From NCBI GenBank assembly GCA_963931925.1, contig OZ007571.1, positions 7,495,420 to 7,559,419 of the forward strand: a DNA stretch of 64,000 nt, given 5' to 3'. The position numbers and the translations under genes were made by a program. A model generated the notes under the pieces. The model was not told the DNA's origin. It was given only the letters and a program-made list of their open reading frames with translations, and did no database searches. Of the stretch, positions 27,939 to 40,772 are shown piece after piece (position 1 is the stretch's first letter; the number at the start of each line of letters is the position of its first letter). The DNA comes from Onchidella celtica. Its lineage: Eukaryota > Mollusca > Gastropoda > Systellommatophora > Onchidiidae.

Positions 27939-30900
27939 GATCTACTCTGGAGGTAAGATGTCTTCCTCAAGTTTTGTACGAATAGCAGAATATACTTTGC
28001 TATGCCATAATGTGGTCTTATCTCAATTTTTGTAAAAAGTGGAGATAGAATACAGCAGTGCTATGGTAATGTAATGTTTATGTACAGAATACCTGTTTCA
28101 AGTGAATGCAAAGCATCTAGATGGGTGAGCTGGATGAAGGATGCTTGTGTAGTCATTTGAAGCAGGATATGATTTGTCAGTGCTCATACCTTAATATTAT
28201 TTATATGATGATTGCTATTTACACTGAGTAGTTTCTGTGGAAAGCTTGTGTGTAAAGTTACAGTGATGTCATAGTGTGATTATTTTCATCCCTGTTTCCT
28301 GAGAAAGCAATGAAATGTTTAAATTTCAAAGTACCCTAATTTGTGTAGTCTGTGTTTTGGTCTGTTTTTCAAAAAAGTTTCCTAATGACTCAAAACAGTT
28401 AATATTAAATTCTCCACCCTCCCAAAAAAGTTGTTAAAACTGGTGTGCATGAAGATGAATAAATAACTGATATTATTGTTTAGAGACGACCTACAGAAGA
28501 TATAAAATGTTGAGATAAACAAGCAGAGATGTTTGTTGGGAAATGCTAATTTTTATAAGCTATTTGGATATTTTGCAGATTTATTTTCACTTTAAATGGT
28601 TCCTTTGTTGAATTCTGTTGATTCATCAGTTGCTAGCTTTTGCACATCTCTTTGGCATCAGTGCTGGTTTATAAATTGCTTTATTTGCCATGCTAAAACT
28701 GAAGACTTCCCATGAAATGAACTTCCATGCACATTTATCAGCTTGTTGCTCTAGGTCTGCATATTTGAGGGTAAAATTCATTCTTTCATTGTATAAGGGT
28801 TTTGCATTGCCCCACCCCTCTCCCAGACTTTCATAAGACTTTTACATAGAGCGACAATTAGTCTTTTTCTGCAACCAAATCCTGTACAGTATCATAAAAA
28901 ACCTGATCAGAACCTGTCATGAGAGAAATAGTAATGCAGATAGTTGTCTGTATGATGAACCGGCAAATTGCTGTTAATAGCATTTTCTATTTTATTATTT
29001 GATATCTACATGCCCTTAACTTATTAACTTGAAAAGGATTTAGCAAAATTTGAAGTATTTTTCGTCAAATTATATTTGTCCAACTGGTGTATCGTTGCCC
29101 TATCCCCATCTGGCTGTATGAGGAACCGAAGTATCAGATGTGACTAACTGGTGTGCAGCTCACAGAGTAGCATATCTCCTGGCGCATAGAATTTCCCAGC
29201 ATGGTGAAATGATGTAAAGTGGGGCATGCCATTATCTCAAAACTAGGGTATTGGCAATACACCTTGTTCATCACACAGACAACAAAAATATTAAAATGTG
29301 TTGTGAGAAATTGTTTCCTTCATTATTGTTTGCTTCGTAGGAGTCACTTGCATCACAATTTTGAACATGTATTGATCAACTTTTGTATTCTCCACTTTGT
29401 AACTTTTCATTCACAGTCTTAAGTATTACATTACGCATGAAATTGTTTAAAACTGGACTTGAAATACACAAGAAATGTTTTTAAGAAAATATGAAGCATT
29501 TCTTTCAGTTTTCCCAAAAAAAAAAAAAAATGCAAGGTCTACTCATGGAAAAATTAACCAGTAATGAATAGAACCAAATCTGGAACAAAAGCCCAGTTAA
29601 AAGATTAGGCTGTCATAATTTTCACCTTTGGTATGAAATTTCCTGTGACTATGTGTAGACTCTTAGGGTGTGGCACACATTTAGTGCACAACTTGCATAA
29701 TCCATTGACTTTATCTGTGTTTAATGTCCATGGTGATGGGTTGGGCTGTGATTCATCTTTTACATGACAGTCAACAGTCATTCCTTTTTTTCATTATTTT
29801 CATCACCATGCAAAGATATATGCAAACTTCGCTCATATGTGTATGTATGTATGGGGTATAGTCATTTCAAAACAAAAGCCTAAAATAATTTTGAAAAGAC
29901 AACAACAGAATTGTTTGTTCCCACCCATGTCACCTCCATATATTTAGAAATGTCTGAATCATATCTTAAAGGAATGGTAATATGGGCATATGCAAAGGAC
30001 ATCATTTGATTTGGTATTCGGTTTCTACAGAAAACTGCTAGCTGATGACTAGTCAATCTGCATTTCTCATGTCTGTGTTTTGGTGAGGAGTGAGGAAATG
30101 CTTATGACAAATGTTAGAGGTTATTTTTGAGACTAATGTTTTTTCTCATTTGGAATGGTTTTTGAAATTATCAGATCAGTTGGAAACTGGTCTGCCCCGA
30201 AGCAGATTTCAGTGTATGGATATAACAAAGACTCTCATAGTCAAATTTTCCATGATTTCATCGGTTAATGTTCAAATTTTTTTACAGCGGAGATGTTTTA
30301 GTTTCTCATGTACAACTATTTAGGGCATAAATACTACTTTATTGTGATGAACAAATATTTCAGTTTTCTTAATTGAACATTTTTCTGCTTATGAACTGTT
30401 CACTGGTTTGTTCTTTATTTTATTTTTTTGATGACTTGTTTAATTATTGTACTTAAGGATGGTTGACAGACATGTTTATGAACTTGTTTGCTCTGTTGCC
30501 TTTGATCCTCTGTTGGTGCGACATAAATTCTGTTCTTGTTCGCCTTGTTGTTTTTTTAAATAGTTTTTTGTGCTGATTGCTTGATTGGATGTATTGGTAA
30601 AGACATAGAGTTGAGGAAGGATTTTGGTAGGTTTTTAAGACTTTTCTTACATCTTACTATTGATAGATTTTGCAATAATCTGACAACCTTGCTTTTGCAT
30701 TTTTAAGTGAAGAATGATTTTGATCTCAGAGGGGAAAGCTACAGCACTTGTAAATGATGGTGAGATCTGATAGTAGAGATCTGATATGTTAGTGTCAACA
30801 AACACCCTTGAAACATCAGTTTGATGATATGGATATGAGAATACTTTTGTAACTCGCTGGTTTGAACCAAATTAATGTGTAGTGCTATGTAGTTGGTCCT

Positions 30901-31653
30901 GAACATAATTTTTGGTACAGTTTCTATTTGAAAAAAGCAATAACAGGATACATGGGTGATTTGCTGCCATTTCTTAAGTACTTTGGCAGAGTTCCTTTTG
31001 TTGTATCTTTCTGTAAAAAATGTAAAAAGATGATGTGGATTCAGACTGCAATTAGTTATTTTTAAGACTGTAAGAACATCCATGTAGAGGAATAACCTGC
31101 CTCCGGTCGTGTCCTTGAATTGTGTTCATATTTTTTATGGATGGATATAATAAAAGGAAATGTCCTTTCTCAAAAGTTGTGTGAAACACCGGAGTTTGTT
31201 GACACTTGAAAATTTGCTTGCTACAGGTTTGTGTGAAATGTGGGCATTTTTTTCCCCCCCTGTTTATGAATAATTTGTGCTTTGACTCAAACAGAGTGGA
31301 AACTCACACTTTCAAAGATGACATGAAATTGGACAAAAAGTCTTTGAACATGATCAGTTTTGCAAGGTTTTATCAATCTGTGGTATGCTATTCTGTGACA
31401 TAACTGAGCAATATTATTTTGCCTTGTTGTTGACTGTTTTACCCAAGACCTGGGCTTTGTGATCAGGATAATGTTAAATTCTGTAAACATAAAATAACTT
31501 ACAAGAGCAATAGTTAACTGTTGACAATTTTTTAAATATGTTTTATCATTTTGATACCTTGTCATTTATTTTCATAAGAGAAAATCTACTTCTTCATTGC
31601 GGTAATATTATAAAAACCACAGAAAACTGTGGGGTCACAGCAGGACTATAAGC
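27939..31653 (+). other. AT-rich non-coding stretch downstream of CYRI
   Basis: No gene, RNA or repeat family is recognised. Reading frames are short and lack domains. It may belong to a long alternative 3' UTR ending near 38440, or be intergenic. Confidence 0.4.
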
Positions 31654-31735
31654 AATGTCAAAAACGGGCAAAAAGAAAAAGTTTGTGCGGGACTTTGCAA
31701 CATACAACTTTTTCTTTTTGCCCGTTTTTGACATT
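31654..31735. repeat. Perfect 30-bp inverted repeat (hairpin)
   Basis: Left arm 31654-31683 and right arm 31706-31735 are exact reverse complements over 30 bp, with a 22-base loop (31684-31705). The arms contain CAAAAACGGGCAAAAAGAAA. Pairing stops abruptly at both ends. If transcribed it would fold into a perfect stem-loop of 82 nt. Known pre-miRNAs usually have bulges, so an end of a lost palindromic element or a recent inverted duplication is as likely. Confidence 0.85.
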
Positions 31736-34700
31736 CTTCATTGTTGTGTCTATGATTTTGAGAAAAAATTCCATGAAGAATTCCTTACAGTGACTGAAAA
31801 TCTGCTTTGGACAGAAAGAAAAATTCTAGAGACAGTATCGTCACTGCTTTACGATAATGGCATATGTCAGACTGATGCCAAAAGGGAACTGACATATCAT
31901 TGCACTCATGAGAGGACTATCAGGTAATGTTGTAAAAAATGAAATAGGCCAACAGGACTGGAAAAGAAACAGTTTTTTCTTAATATCTCAAAAATGTCAA
32001 AAATGACTTATGCAATTAGCAGTGAGCAATGACTATGTGTGATCTGATGTCATCTTGAGCTGTTGCATTGGAGAATCGCTTTTTTGTTTTTTATGGGTGA
32101 AAAATTTACGCCAGTTTGATTGTCCAGGGTTTGAGTATTCCATGCAGGAAAGTCTGGAATCTCACCTAAGAGAACTCAAAGACTTATAGGTTTGACAAGT
32201 TTTTACAAGTTTGAGGCGTGTTTACTTCTATACAGTCAGATTGCTTGCTTGCTTGAATATCCTACTAATACAAAAAAGAAACCCAAAAAAAAACTCTTTC
32301 TTTTGCGCTCTTGTATTAAATTTGAATTTTCATGGAGGTCGAAAGACAAGTTTGTTAGTGAAATTATGTTATTATTTCTTCAAAGAAGACAGCAGTAAGA
32401 CAAATTCATAGGCATGCAGAAGCTTAATTTCATCATGGAAAAGAGATTGGAAAAGGAAGTGATTTACAGGGGTTACAGGAGCTGGAAGATAGTGTCAGCT
32501 AACATCCTCAGAATGTCATAAGAGGGATTTAGTGATTGCGATAACATAAACACAGAACAATGAAGATGTTTGTAACTTGTTTCACACAGAATCTTACTTG
32601 AACATTTGATAAACACAAGGAAGTAATTTATTGTTTTTCTTTTAACAGGATAACTGTATCTGATGAAATCATCTTCCTGTTGGTTGAAAAAGACAGAGAG
32701 AATGAGGTGGTAAATGATCTGTACATATGTATCACAAATTTTGTTTGTCTGTTTTACAATTTGGATGCTTTAAGTTTTAAACCTACTTTGACCATAAGAA
32801 ATGCTCTGTTGCTTTTATGCATTTCTTGTCATTGTCACTTTTGAATATTACAAAAATCCTTAAATTTAATCCTCGACGGACTGGAAAATTGTGGTTTTTT
32901 TAAACATCTGTAGGGTATTATAATTTGTTCATAATGGCACTATTAGTAAACTGTTTTCAACATAAGATTCCAGAACAGTGACTGATTTTATCTCTATAAT
33001 TTATGTTGGTTGGATATGCCTGGTACAGTTGTAAATGTGTACATTTTTGTTTATTTTTTTGTTTTGTTTGTTTGGTTTACAGCGTGCTCTTATTGCATTG
33101 ACTTCTGTGCTCCATTCAGTTTGTCATTTTGTTGAGTTATTTTTGTATATTTAGTAGATCAGTGTTCACAATTACATGTAATGTGTAAATATGACAGAAG
33201 TAGCACTTCACCCAAAGATTTCATTATTTTCAGGTTTGTTTTGTCCCTGCTGTGTGTGTTTTTTAAAATGAGATTCCTTCTGTTTGTTTGTTTGTTCTTC
33301 TGTTCTAGTAATCTCTTTAGAAAAATAGTTTAAAAATTCTGTTTTTTTGTTTTTTAAATTTTTATCCAGTGATTCCATGCATTTCCTAAAGAATAAAAGA
33401 CAAATATGGGGTATTCATTGTCCTGTTGTGTTAACACTGTAGTTTAGCTTATCTCGGTGATGGTGCATTCAGCTCTGTTTGATTTTCACTTTTCTGTTGA
33501 TCAGCATTTGTTGTAGTGCCTTAGCAGACCATGTCTGTCATCTCAAGACAAACTATTGCAAGTTTTAACAAAAGAAGTATGCCCGAGGACAAATGCACCT
33601 ATGACAGGAGCCAGCAACTCGTAGCTCTTTAATATTCATAAATGGTATTTTTGGTTTTCTTCGTTGCCAATAAAAAAAATAAATTCATTAAATGAGAAAA
33701 CTACTACTGCGGTCACGACTTTCATGCATGTTGAAGCTCATTCTTAAGCTGAATTCTTTTGAAAATCTCAAATATGGCTCTTTTTCTCAGTAAGGTTTCC
33801 GACCCCTGACCTATAACACAATTGTAAGGTAAATGAAATTACAATGGGGAATGGGTAAAATTCAAATGTTTACTCAGGCTAACCCAATAATTTGTTCTTG
33901 AAAAGTTTAGGATTTCTCATTTGTGAAAATTCAATGGTTTGTTTAGTAACGTCATACATTTTCAAGGAGTAAAACATAAAACATTCTAACAGAAATGGAT
34001 TTAGATTACTTCTGATCTTGTTTCATAATTTTGCTTCAAAATGTAGGGAACATTTTTTTGTATGGGTTTTGAAAACTTCATTTGCAAGGTGTATGCAAAC
34101 ATAAGATTTCATTTTATTTCGTACTATTTAAGACAAGACGTCTATTTTCAAGTACGTCTGTTATGACATTATGTTAAAAAATTATTCTCACTGGTCTAGA
34201 AGTTTCAGTTTTTATGTTATTCTTCTATTAGGTGGCTGATTCCAGATTTGCCGGTATACAGGACAGTTACGACTTGTTGATATTTCTTGTGTTAAAAATT
34301 TGCTTGTGCCCTTTTTTTTTGTCTTGAGATATCAGAAATACTGCTGTGCTTTCACGGAGCCCGGAGCGGTCTGTCTTGAAGAGAATAATACTCTTTTTCT
34401 ATACCATCATGTGATTTTTTTTTGCCCCCCTCTGATATTTAGGAGAAAATTATGCAAACCATTTATGTATATTTCATAGTGAATGTGTGATGGAAAAGAT
34501 TTATGACCAGTGTTTGATGTTATGTAAGACATTTTCTTTTTATCAAGGGAGTTTGTAATCATTTTTTTCATGAAATTATATTTCTCTTGGTCATTACACA
34601 CACTACTACTGATCACCCCCCCCCCCCCCCCCCCTGAAAAAGAAGCTTACCCTTAGATGTACAAGAAATGAAATAAACATATTTATAGAGACAGTATTAC

Positions 34701-36110
34701 TGGTATATTGCCTGATATAGTGCAAAATAAGTATGGAAAGTAAATTTTGGCAGATTAATTAAGCTGAAATTTTGCATTAGATCCCGTAGCAATTTAGACT
34801 TTCTTAAATTTTTTTTGTGGTAGAGGCACTGACAGGTCTGTCATTTTGCCTCTGATTAGAAATAATTCGACCAGTCGTTTAAGTCATATACAATTAGTAT
34901 TATTTTGCTGTGATTACCATAACCCTTACTTAAATAACATTAATAGTTACATTTGATGTATATGTTTAAAGTAAACTCATCCCCAGGTATCATGGAGTCT
35001 TTTGTCACCATTTTGTTGAGTCCACTTTAATCTTTTCACATCCCACTGCTCATGCATAGACCTTCCCACTAAACATCTGTATTTCACAGTAATTATTCCC
35101 TGAAGATGCAGGATTTTGAGATAAGTTTGAAAATCTGCTAAAAGTCTCCTCAATAACCGACAAAATAGCAATGGTATCAGCCTAAAGATTATTAAGAGTA
35201 GGAGACAGGAGTATAATATATGATATAATACTATAATTTATAATATATTTTGTATGGAGACGTAGTATCCACGATGTGTAATGTGAAGTTCTGCAGACTC
35301 ATGGTTCAAACGGCGAAACATAAAAGTTTTGGGTAAAGAGTCATTCACTGTAGTGCCGAGCTTATCAATAAGTTGTAAAGTGGGTAGCTCAGGTTTTGCA
35401 TGAGGTGATGTGAAAAGGTTAAAAAAACAACTAAGAATTCCTTGAATAATGAAGAAAGGCAGTGACATAAACAACATTCCTGATTGAAACAATGGGCATT
35501 GATAAATGCTTGGCCACACAAAGGTAACTCAGGCAAGACTATGGAACATCGAATCCTTTCATCAAGACCAGAAATTGTTACACTGAAAATATACATCATG
35601 CACTGTTAAGAAGTGGGAAGTTTCATAACATGTTTTGCTAATTGATATGCAATTCACATAAGCAATAGAGTATTGTTCACTGTTGGTGTGTAGTGCTTGT
35701 CATTTGTACTATTATTGCTGTTGCTTATTTCATATCTCACAATTTTTCCAATAGCATTAAAAAAATTTAGGAGTAAACTTGAAATGCATGCAAAACATTG
35801 GCCCTAAAATAGTACGCAGTTGGAATTCAGTAAATGTTGTTTCTTTAACACCAGTAAAGAGTATTATAAATATTATCCAAACTAGAGGACAGTTGATTGT
35901 ACATAAGAAATGAAGATACACGTGTACATGGCTCATCATGGTCATTTTAGCACCCAGAAACTTTTTTGTGTGTATCCATCCAGCTGTTTAAATTTGTGTG
36001 GGCTATTTTAGATTTTGTGCTTTCTGGCTTTCTCTCACTCTCAGTGGACGGTGACTGAAGGAAGATCTTAGAATAATTTATGTGAACGATGATTTTGTTA
36101 GTAATATTAG
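31736..36110. other. AT-rich non-coding stretch
   Basis: No gene is recognised. It contains a C19 homopolymer at 34616-34634 and another TGTAAATA motif at 33184. Confidence 0.4.
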
Positions 36111-36114
36111 TTAA

Positions 36115-36448
36115 CTCATTTCTCCCCGCAAACGGGGAATCCCCGTTTTCGCCTTTCGTGCCGAGCTGTACCGCGAATGGGGAATCCACGTTTTTTACCC
36201 CAGCCTTATATTATTTTTTTTCAATTCTAATTTACAAATTACTACTTTATACCCACACAATAATAAAAACAACCACAGAATGTCATAAAGCATTCATTTA
36301 TAAACACTTCCACCAAATAGAATTGAAAAATATTAAAAATAAGCGAGTAATGAATTTTTTTCTAATGCACCCTATAAAAGCATGAAAACTGCAAAATTTA
36401 CTGGGGCCAGCTGGAGCAACTTGGCCAAATTTACTTGGGGAAAATGAG
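36115..36448. mobile_element. TTAA-flanked MITE, family 2, copy 2 (inverted)
   Basis: An inverted copy of the element at 12408-12744, with left end CTCATTTCTCCCCGC next to TTAA (36111-36114). The right end is decayed: TTGGGGAAAATGAG followed by ACAA instead of TTAA. Internal differences from copy 1 are few. Confidence 0.75.
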
Positions 36449-38434
36449 ACAAGGATGAGCCATGGAACTGAAGTTGGTGTCAATAATTGAATACATAATT
36501 ATATTCACAGTCTTATTTCTGTGCTATTTCAGTATGTTAATCTTTCAGAAAAAACATGATGATGTGCAGTACAAAATTTATAGTTACATGGATCATTTAC
36601 ACCTATTGATAGCCTGTTTTTATGCTGTATTGAAGTCTTTTCCATTTTTCCAATAGTTATAGCATCAGTGCCGACAAATGGGATTTATTTGACCTGCAAT
36701 TTCATTTTTCTCTTTTTCTCTTTTTTATTTTACTTCCATTAATGAATGATGGGGTAAATGAGCTCATGCTTTTGTATTTGCAATTATATTGGTATTGTAA
36801 ACTGTTTGTGGAGTGTCGGAAGAAGAAGATACCCTGGTTGAAAAAGTTTACTGTTGAAGTCTTTTTGTCCTTTGAGATATAATTATCAGTTGGCTTATGA
36901 AGTTTAGGCTGTCACAGATCAGCAGTTTCCTTCATTTCCTTACTTCTGATACGTTTACAATTAAATCTTTAGCTGCCAGCATTCAAATGTAGAAAGTGAA
37001 AGTTTCAGTGGAACAGATCTGTATTATTGCACAAGATTGCAGAGATTAATTTTGAAATATGCCATTGTTCATTAGCCCAGCTTATTATTGAAGCTTTTTT
37101 TTTTTTTTTTTTCAAATGGAACAACTGAAGATTTTGTAATTTTTTGCTTTGGGCAAGACTTAATTGAGATTTTAGATCAAACTGTGTTTGCTTGTCAGTA
37201 CCTCAAGCCGCAATTATAATAATTATAAGATTAGAATGTTAATCATTCATAGCTTTTAAAATATTTAATGTTAGAACATTTATGAGCCTTGTTTCTTTGC
37301 CATTTCCTAGTTCTATTCTGAGTTAAAATCTTTTTCTAACTATTCAGATGGACCTTAGAATCCACCTATTAGAGCAGGACAATAGTCTCAGCTATTATGA
37401 AGGATGTCAAATCAGTGTCGCAATTGGTAAAGTTGGAATGATATTTTGAGGGTAAAGATTTAAAGTGATGAAGGTCCAGAGTAAAACACATTGATGTGGT
37501 TTTGGAAAGACGACCACATTCCTATTTGTGATAGTTTGAGATGCAGAATAATATGCAGAGTTTAATGGCATATATATAGTTTTAGTAAACTTGCACAACA
37601 TGGAATGTCCATGTGATATTTTTGCTCACTTGTCATCAAGGTGCTCACTGTTATTGTACATGTAGTTTTGCTGTTGTTGTGATACTAGCCTTAACCTCAG
37701 TAAACTGGGAACAAATTCTTCTCAAACAGTGTACATTGGGCTATCTTGACAAGTTTTGTCTTTCTTCTCGCTTTGATTGCAATTTATTCTTACTTACATG
37801 CCACTGTTAATACTTAAGGTACTTCAGTCTGTGGTACTGGTGGTTCTTTTTGTTTTTGTTTTAGAAGTGGTTTGATGAGGTTATATAATATAAATACATT
37901 TTTGTATGAATTTATCGCTGATTACAGTGTGCAGAACAGTAGATCTTCTTCTCCATGTCAAGTGAAGACATGATGAGGCACCCGTAGAACATGTGGGGCA
38001 GAGAAATGATCAGTAGGTTGGTGGATAGTTTGATTTGCTTTGGAAATATTTGTTGTATATTTTTTCTTGCATTGTATACATGTATTTTTTCTTGAAGTTT
38101 GTGTACATTCACTGTACTACTTCTCTGAAAATCAACATCTCCCCTTTTCACCCCGAAGAATGAATGCCGAATAGATGGGTGTGAATGCAAGACACTGTAC
38201 TTTTTACTTCGTAATATTACTTCACCATTGTTGTGGATCTCTTTCTGTTATTGTTTGAACATGTGTAGCATGGATCCCACTTCAAGCAGTGCATGCCATT
38301 TGATTCATAAGTTCACTGCTTTGTCCACTTTTTTTTAATCTTTTTTTTTTTTTTTCATTGTCTGATTCCATTAGAAGCATAATTTATAGGTGACAATGTA
38401 ATATACGATCATGTATATTGGCTTTATTTAAGAC

Positions 38435-38440
38435 AATAAA
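38435..38440 (+). terminator. Candidate distal poly(A) signal
   Basis: AATAAA followed directly by T- and GT-rich sequence (TTGTTTTGTTTTG). It could end a long-3'-UTR isoform of CYRI, about 14 kb, but nothing in the sequence proves that transcription reaches here. Confidence 0.3.
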
Positions 38441-38932
38441 ATTCTTTTTTTTGTTTTGTTTTGACATTGAGCGTTTGGCTTATTTCTGGTCAGTCAGTTG
38501 TCTTTTAATGTGTTTAGGAGAATGTCAGGGATGTAAGTGGCCTTTCAGTAAAATGCAGGAAGAATCCCAAACGGAAAGAGCCTGTGCGTGTAATTTATTG
38601 CCTAACACGGCTGCACTGAACTGGATCAGCATATGTTAGAAGTACATACTAAACTTAAAATACTAAGGCCAAAAATTTGGAAAAACCGATGAAAATCGGC
38701 AACTTACGTCCCTGGAATTCTTTTTACTGATGTTGATATAACTGAGTTGTGCCTGTATGGCTTTCTTGTCAACTTTACGCATCCATCCATCGGCCATAGC
38801 CAAATCAACTAAAAGCATCACTCAATACTTTTAAAAAGAAAATCCAGACGTAACAGTATTTCATAGCATTTATACCTCACACTGGGACACAAAAATCTAA
38901 GATGTGAGTAGTCCTATAACATCAATTCCTTC

Positions 38933-39135
38933 ATAAGCATATAAATATCGTTGAAGTGTTTTGTGGCAGTTATGTTGTATGTGTGTGAACATAAATGCAG
39001 AAATTTAATATTAAATTAGAAATTCCTTATTTATAAGCATATAAATATCGTTGAAGTGTTTTGTGGCAGTTATGTTGTATGGTCGTGGACATAAATGCAG
39101 AAATTTAATATTAAATTAGAAATTCCTTATTTATT
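38933..39135 (+). repeat. 100-bp tandem duplication
   Basis: Two adjacent, nearly identical 100-bp units beginning ATAAGCATATAAATATCGTT, at 38933 and 39033. They differ at a few bases around GTGTGTGAAC / GGTCGTGGAC. Confidence 0.85.
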
Positions 39136-39902
39136 CTATAATAGTGGTGGGGAAAATTTTATAATTTCAAGACTTAAGTTACAATCGTTAACTCTGGCAC
39201 CCAGAAGATGGAAAAGAAAGTAACAATAGGGTATCATAATATCAATTAATAAGATTGAATGATTCATTAAGTGTTCATTCGTAAGTCTGCTAAGGAGAAT
39301 GGTCATTAATTTTTTATAGTGGTGTATGATGAATATAGCAACAATTATCTCACATCAATAATGTAGCCAAAAAAAAAACATCGTCTTTGCAGTGCATCAG
39401 AAATTCAGTCACATGCCGAACACAGTGGCAGCACCCATATGAATTTGAAAAGCAAAGTCAGCACAGTTTAACAAGAAACATATGAAGAGAAAGAGATGAC
39501 TGTCTGTGGTCAACATAATTCAATCATTACACTGTTTTACAATTGGAATCAACAGTTCAGCAGCACACGTATTGTAAGCCGTGGCCCTACGACCATTAAG
39601 ATAAGGGGGAGAACCATGTAAAAAAAAACTACCTTCTTTATAATAGAGTTACCTCTCTTTGATAGTTGCTCTTCACTTTCTGAGAGCGGACTACACATGC
39701 AGGTGTTTTTTTAAAAAAAATTAGATCGAAAGGAGCTGGGTTATTTCTGCAGAAACGAGATTATTAGGGATTACAAAATGTTGGCAGGTTACTAGTGTTT
39801 TGCTACCTTGGCAACTGCATGAAAAAAAAAAAAATGCAGTGGGTGAAAGTCGAGGTAGATAAATGTAGCGGTGTGCGTTCAAAGATAATGATGATAATGG
39901 AG

Positions 39903-40136
39903 ACACGGTTGTCCAGAGCCAAGGTGCTCACCTCTCATGCCGAAGGTACCGGGCTTGATTCCCGGTCGGTGTAGGCATGTTAGATGTTTTTCGGTCTTCT
40001 CGGATAAGGACGAAAAACTCAGAGAGCCCATGTGCACATTGCGCACGTTAAAGATACATTGCCAGCTGGAAATCGAGAAGAGCAGGCCAAACAAGGCCGC
40101 TGCCCGGGGAAAAGTTCTAAAAAAACTAATCCCTAC
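39903..40136 (+). mobile_element. tRNA-derived SINE with conserved central domain
   Basis: The 5' head has a B-box-like GGGCTTGATTCCC within a tRNA-like context. The body carries CTCGGATAAGGACGAAAAAC and GCGCACGTTAAAGATACATT, then GAGAAGAGCAGGCC and GCTGCCCGGG. The same body occurs in the copies at 47412-47712 and 63751-64000. The 3' half found in those copies is missing here; the sequence changes after AATCCCTACCAC into an A-rich tail. It therefore looks like a related but different SINE subfamily, or a 3'-truncated copy. Confidence 0.7.
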
Positions 40137-40457
40137 CACAAGAAAAATAAAAACAAAAGAGAGGTGTAAATGCTAAAGGCAGCGAACATCCTAACATAAA
40201 GACCTAAACAACAGAGATAATGATGTTTGCAATACTGAGTGCTTGCCATTGCCACACCTTTGTCAGACAGGAAATAATTCTGTCACACGTCACTTTCGAG
40301 ATTCGAACTGTAATGTCATATGAAAACAGTAAGTTACTAAGTAATAGTACTGTCCATGATTTTTAAATTTTTAGAAACATGTGGTGCCTGGAGACGAAAG
40401 AAAGACTTGTGGTAAATTGTAGAGCCAATTATTTCACTTCATTTGGCATTTATGTTT

Positions 40458-40598
40458 GGCAGTGGCTACGTTTACGGCAGATTACGCTCATATCCCAATA
40501 GAAAAAAAACAAAGAAAGAAAGCCCTGCTGTACGAACGGGAGTAAAGCCGAACAAAGAAAAGTTGTATTCACCGGCTGCCGTAACCGTAGCCACTGCC
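40458..40598. mobile_element. 141-bp MITE with 9-bp target duplication
   Basis: Inverted ends of about 23 bp, starting GGCAGTGGCTACG, enclose 141 bp. The 9-mer TTTATGTTT is duplicated directly outside (40449-40457 and 40599-40607). A 9-bp duplication fits Mutator-like elements, though no transposase is present. Confidence 0.75.
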
Positions 40599-40772
40599 TT
40601 TATGTTTTGATGTAACCAAAAACAGCAACGAAAATAAATAAATACATAATAGATAAATAAATAAGTAAATGAGGGCATCTTTTGTGATGGCAAGGAAAAC
40701 GTAACAAAGAGGTGAGATTTGACAAAATACGATGAATTTAGCTCGCTGAGCTCCTCCCGAAATACTCCTAAC

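Larger units (their letters stand above)
36453..39900. other. AT-rich stretch with distal poly(A) signal
   Basis: No coding sequence is supported. It contains T-rich runs (37098-37112, 38339-38355), the candidate distal poly(A) signal at 38435 and a 100-bp tandem duplication at 38933-39135. Confidence 0.4.

Noticed and set aside
31655-31927. 90-codon frame beginning MSKTGKKKKF
   Set aside because: Its start is the perfect inverted repeat, and the remainder shows no domain. The hairpin explains the unusual composition.
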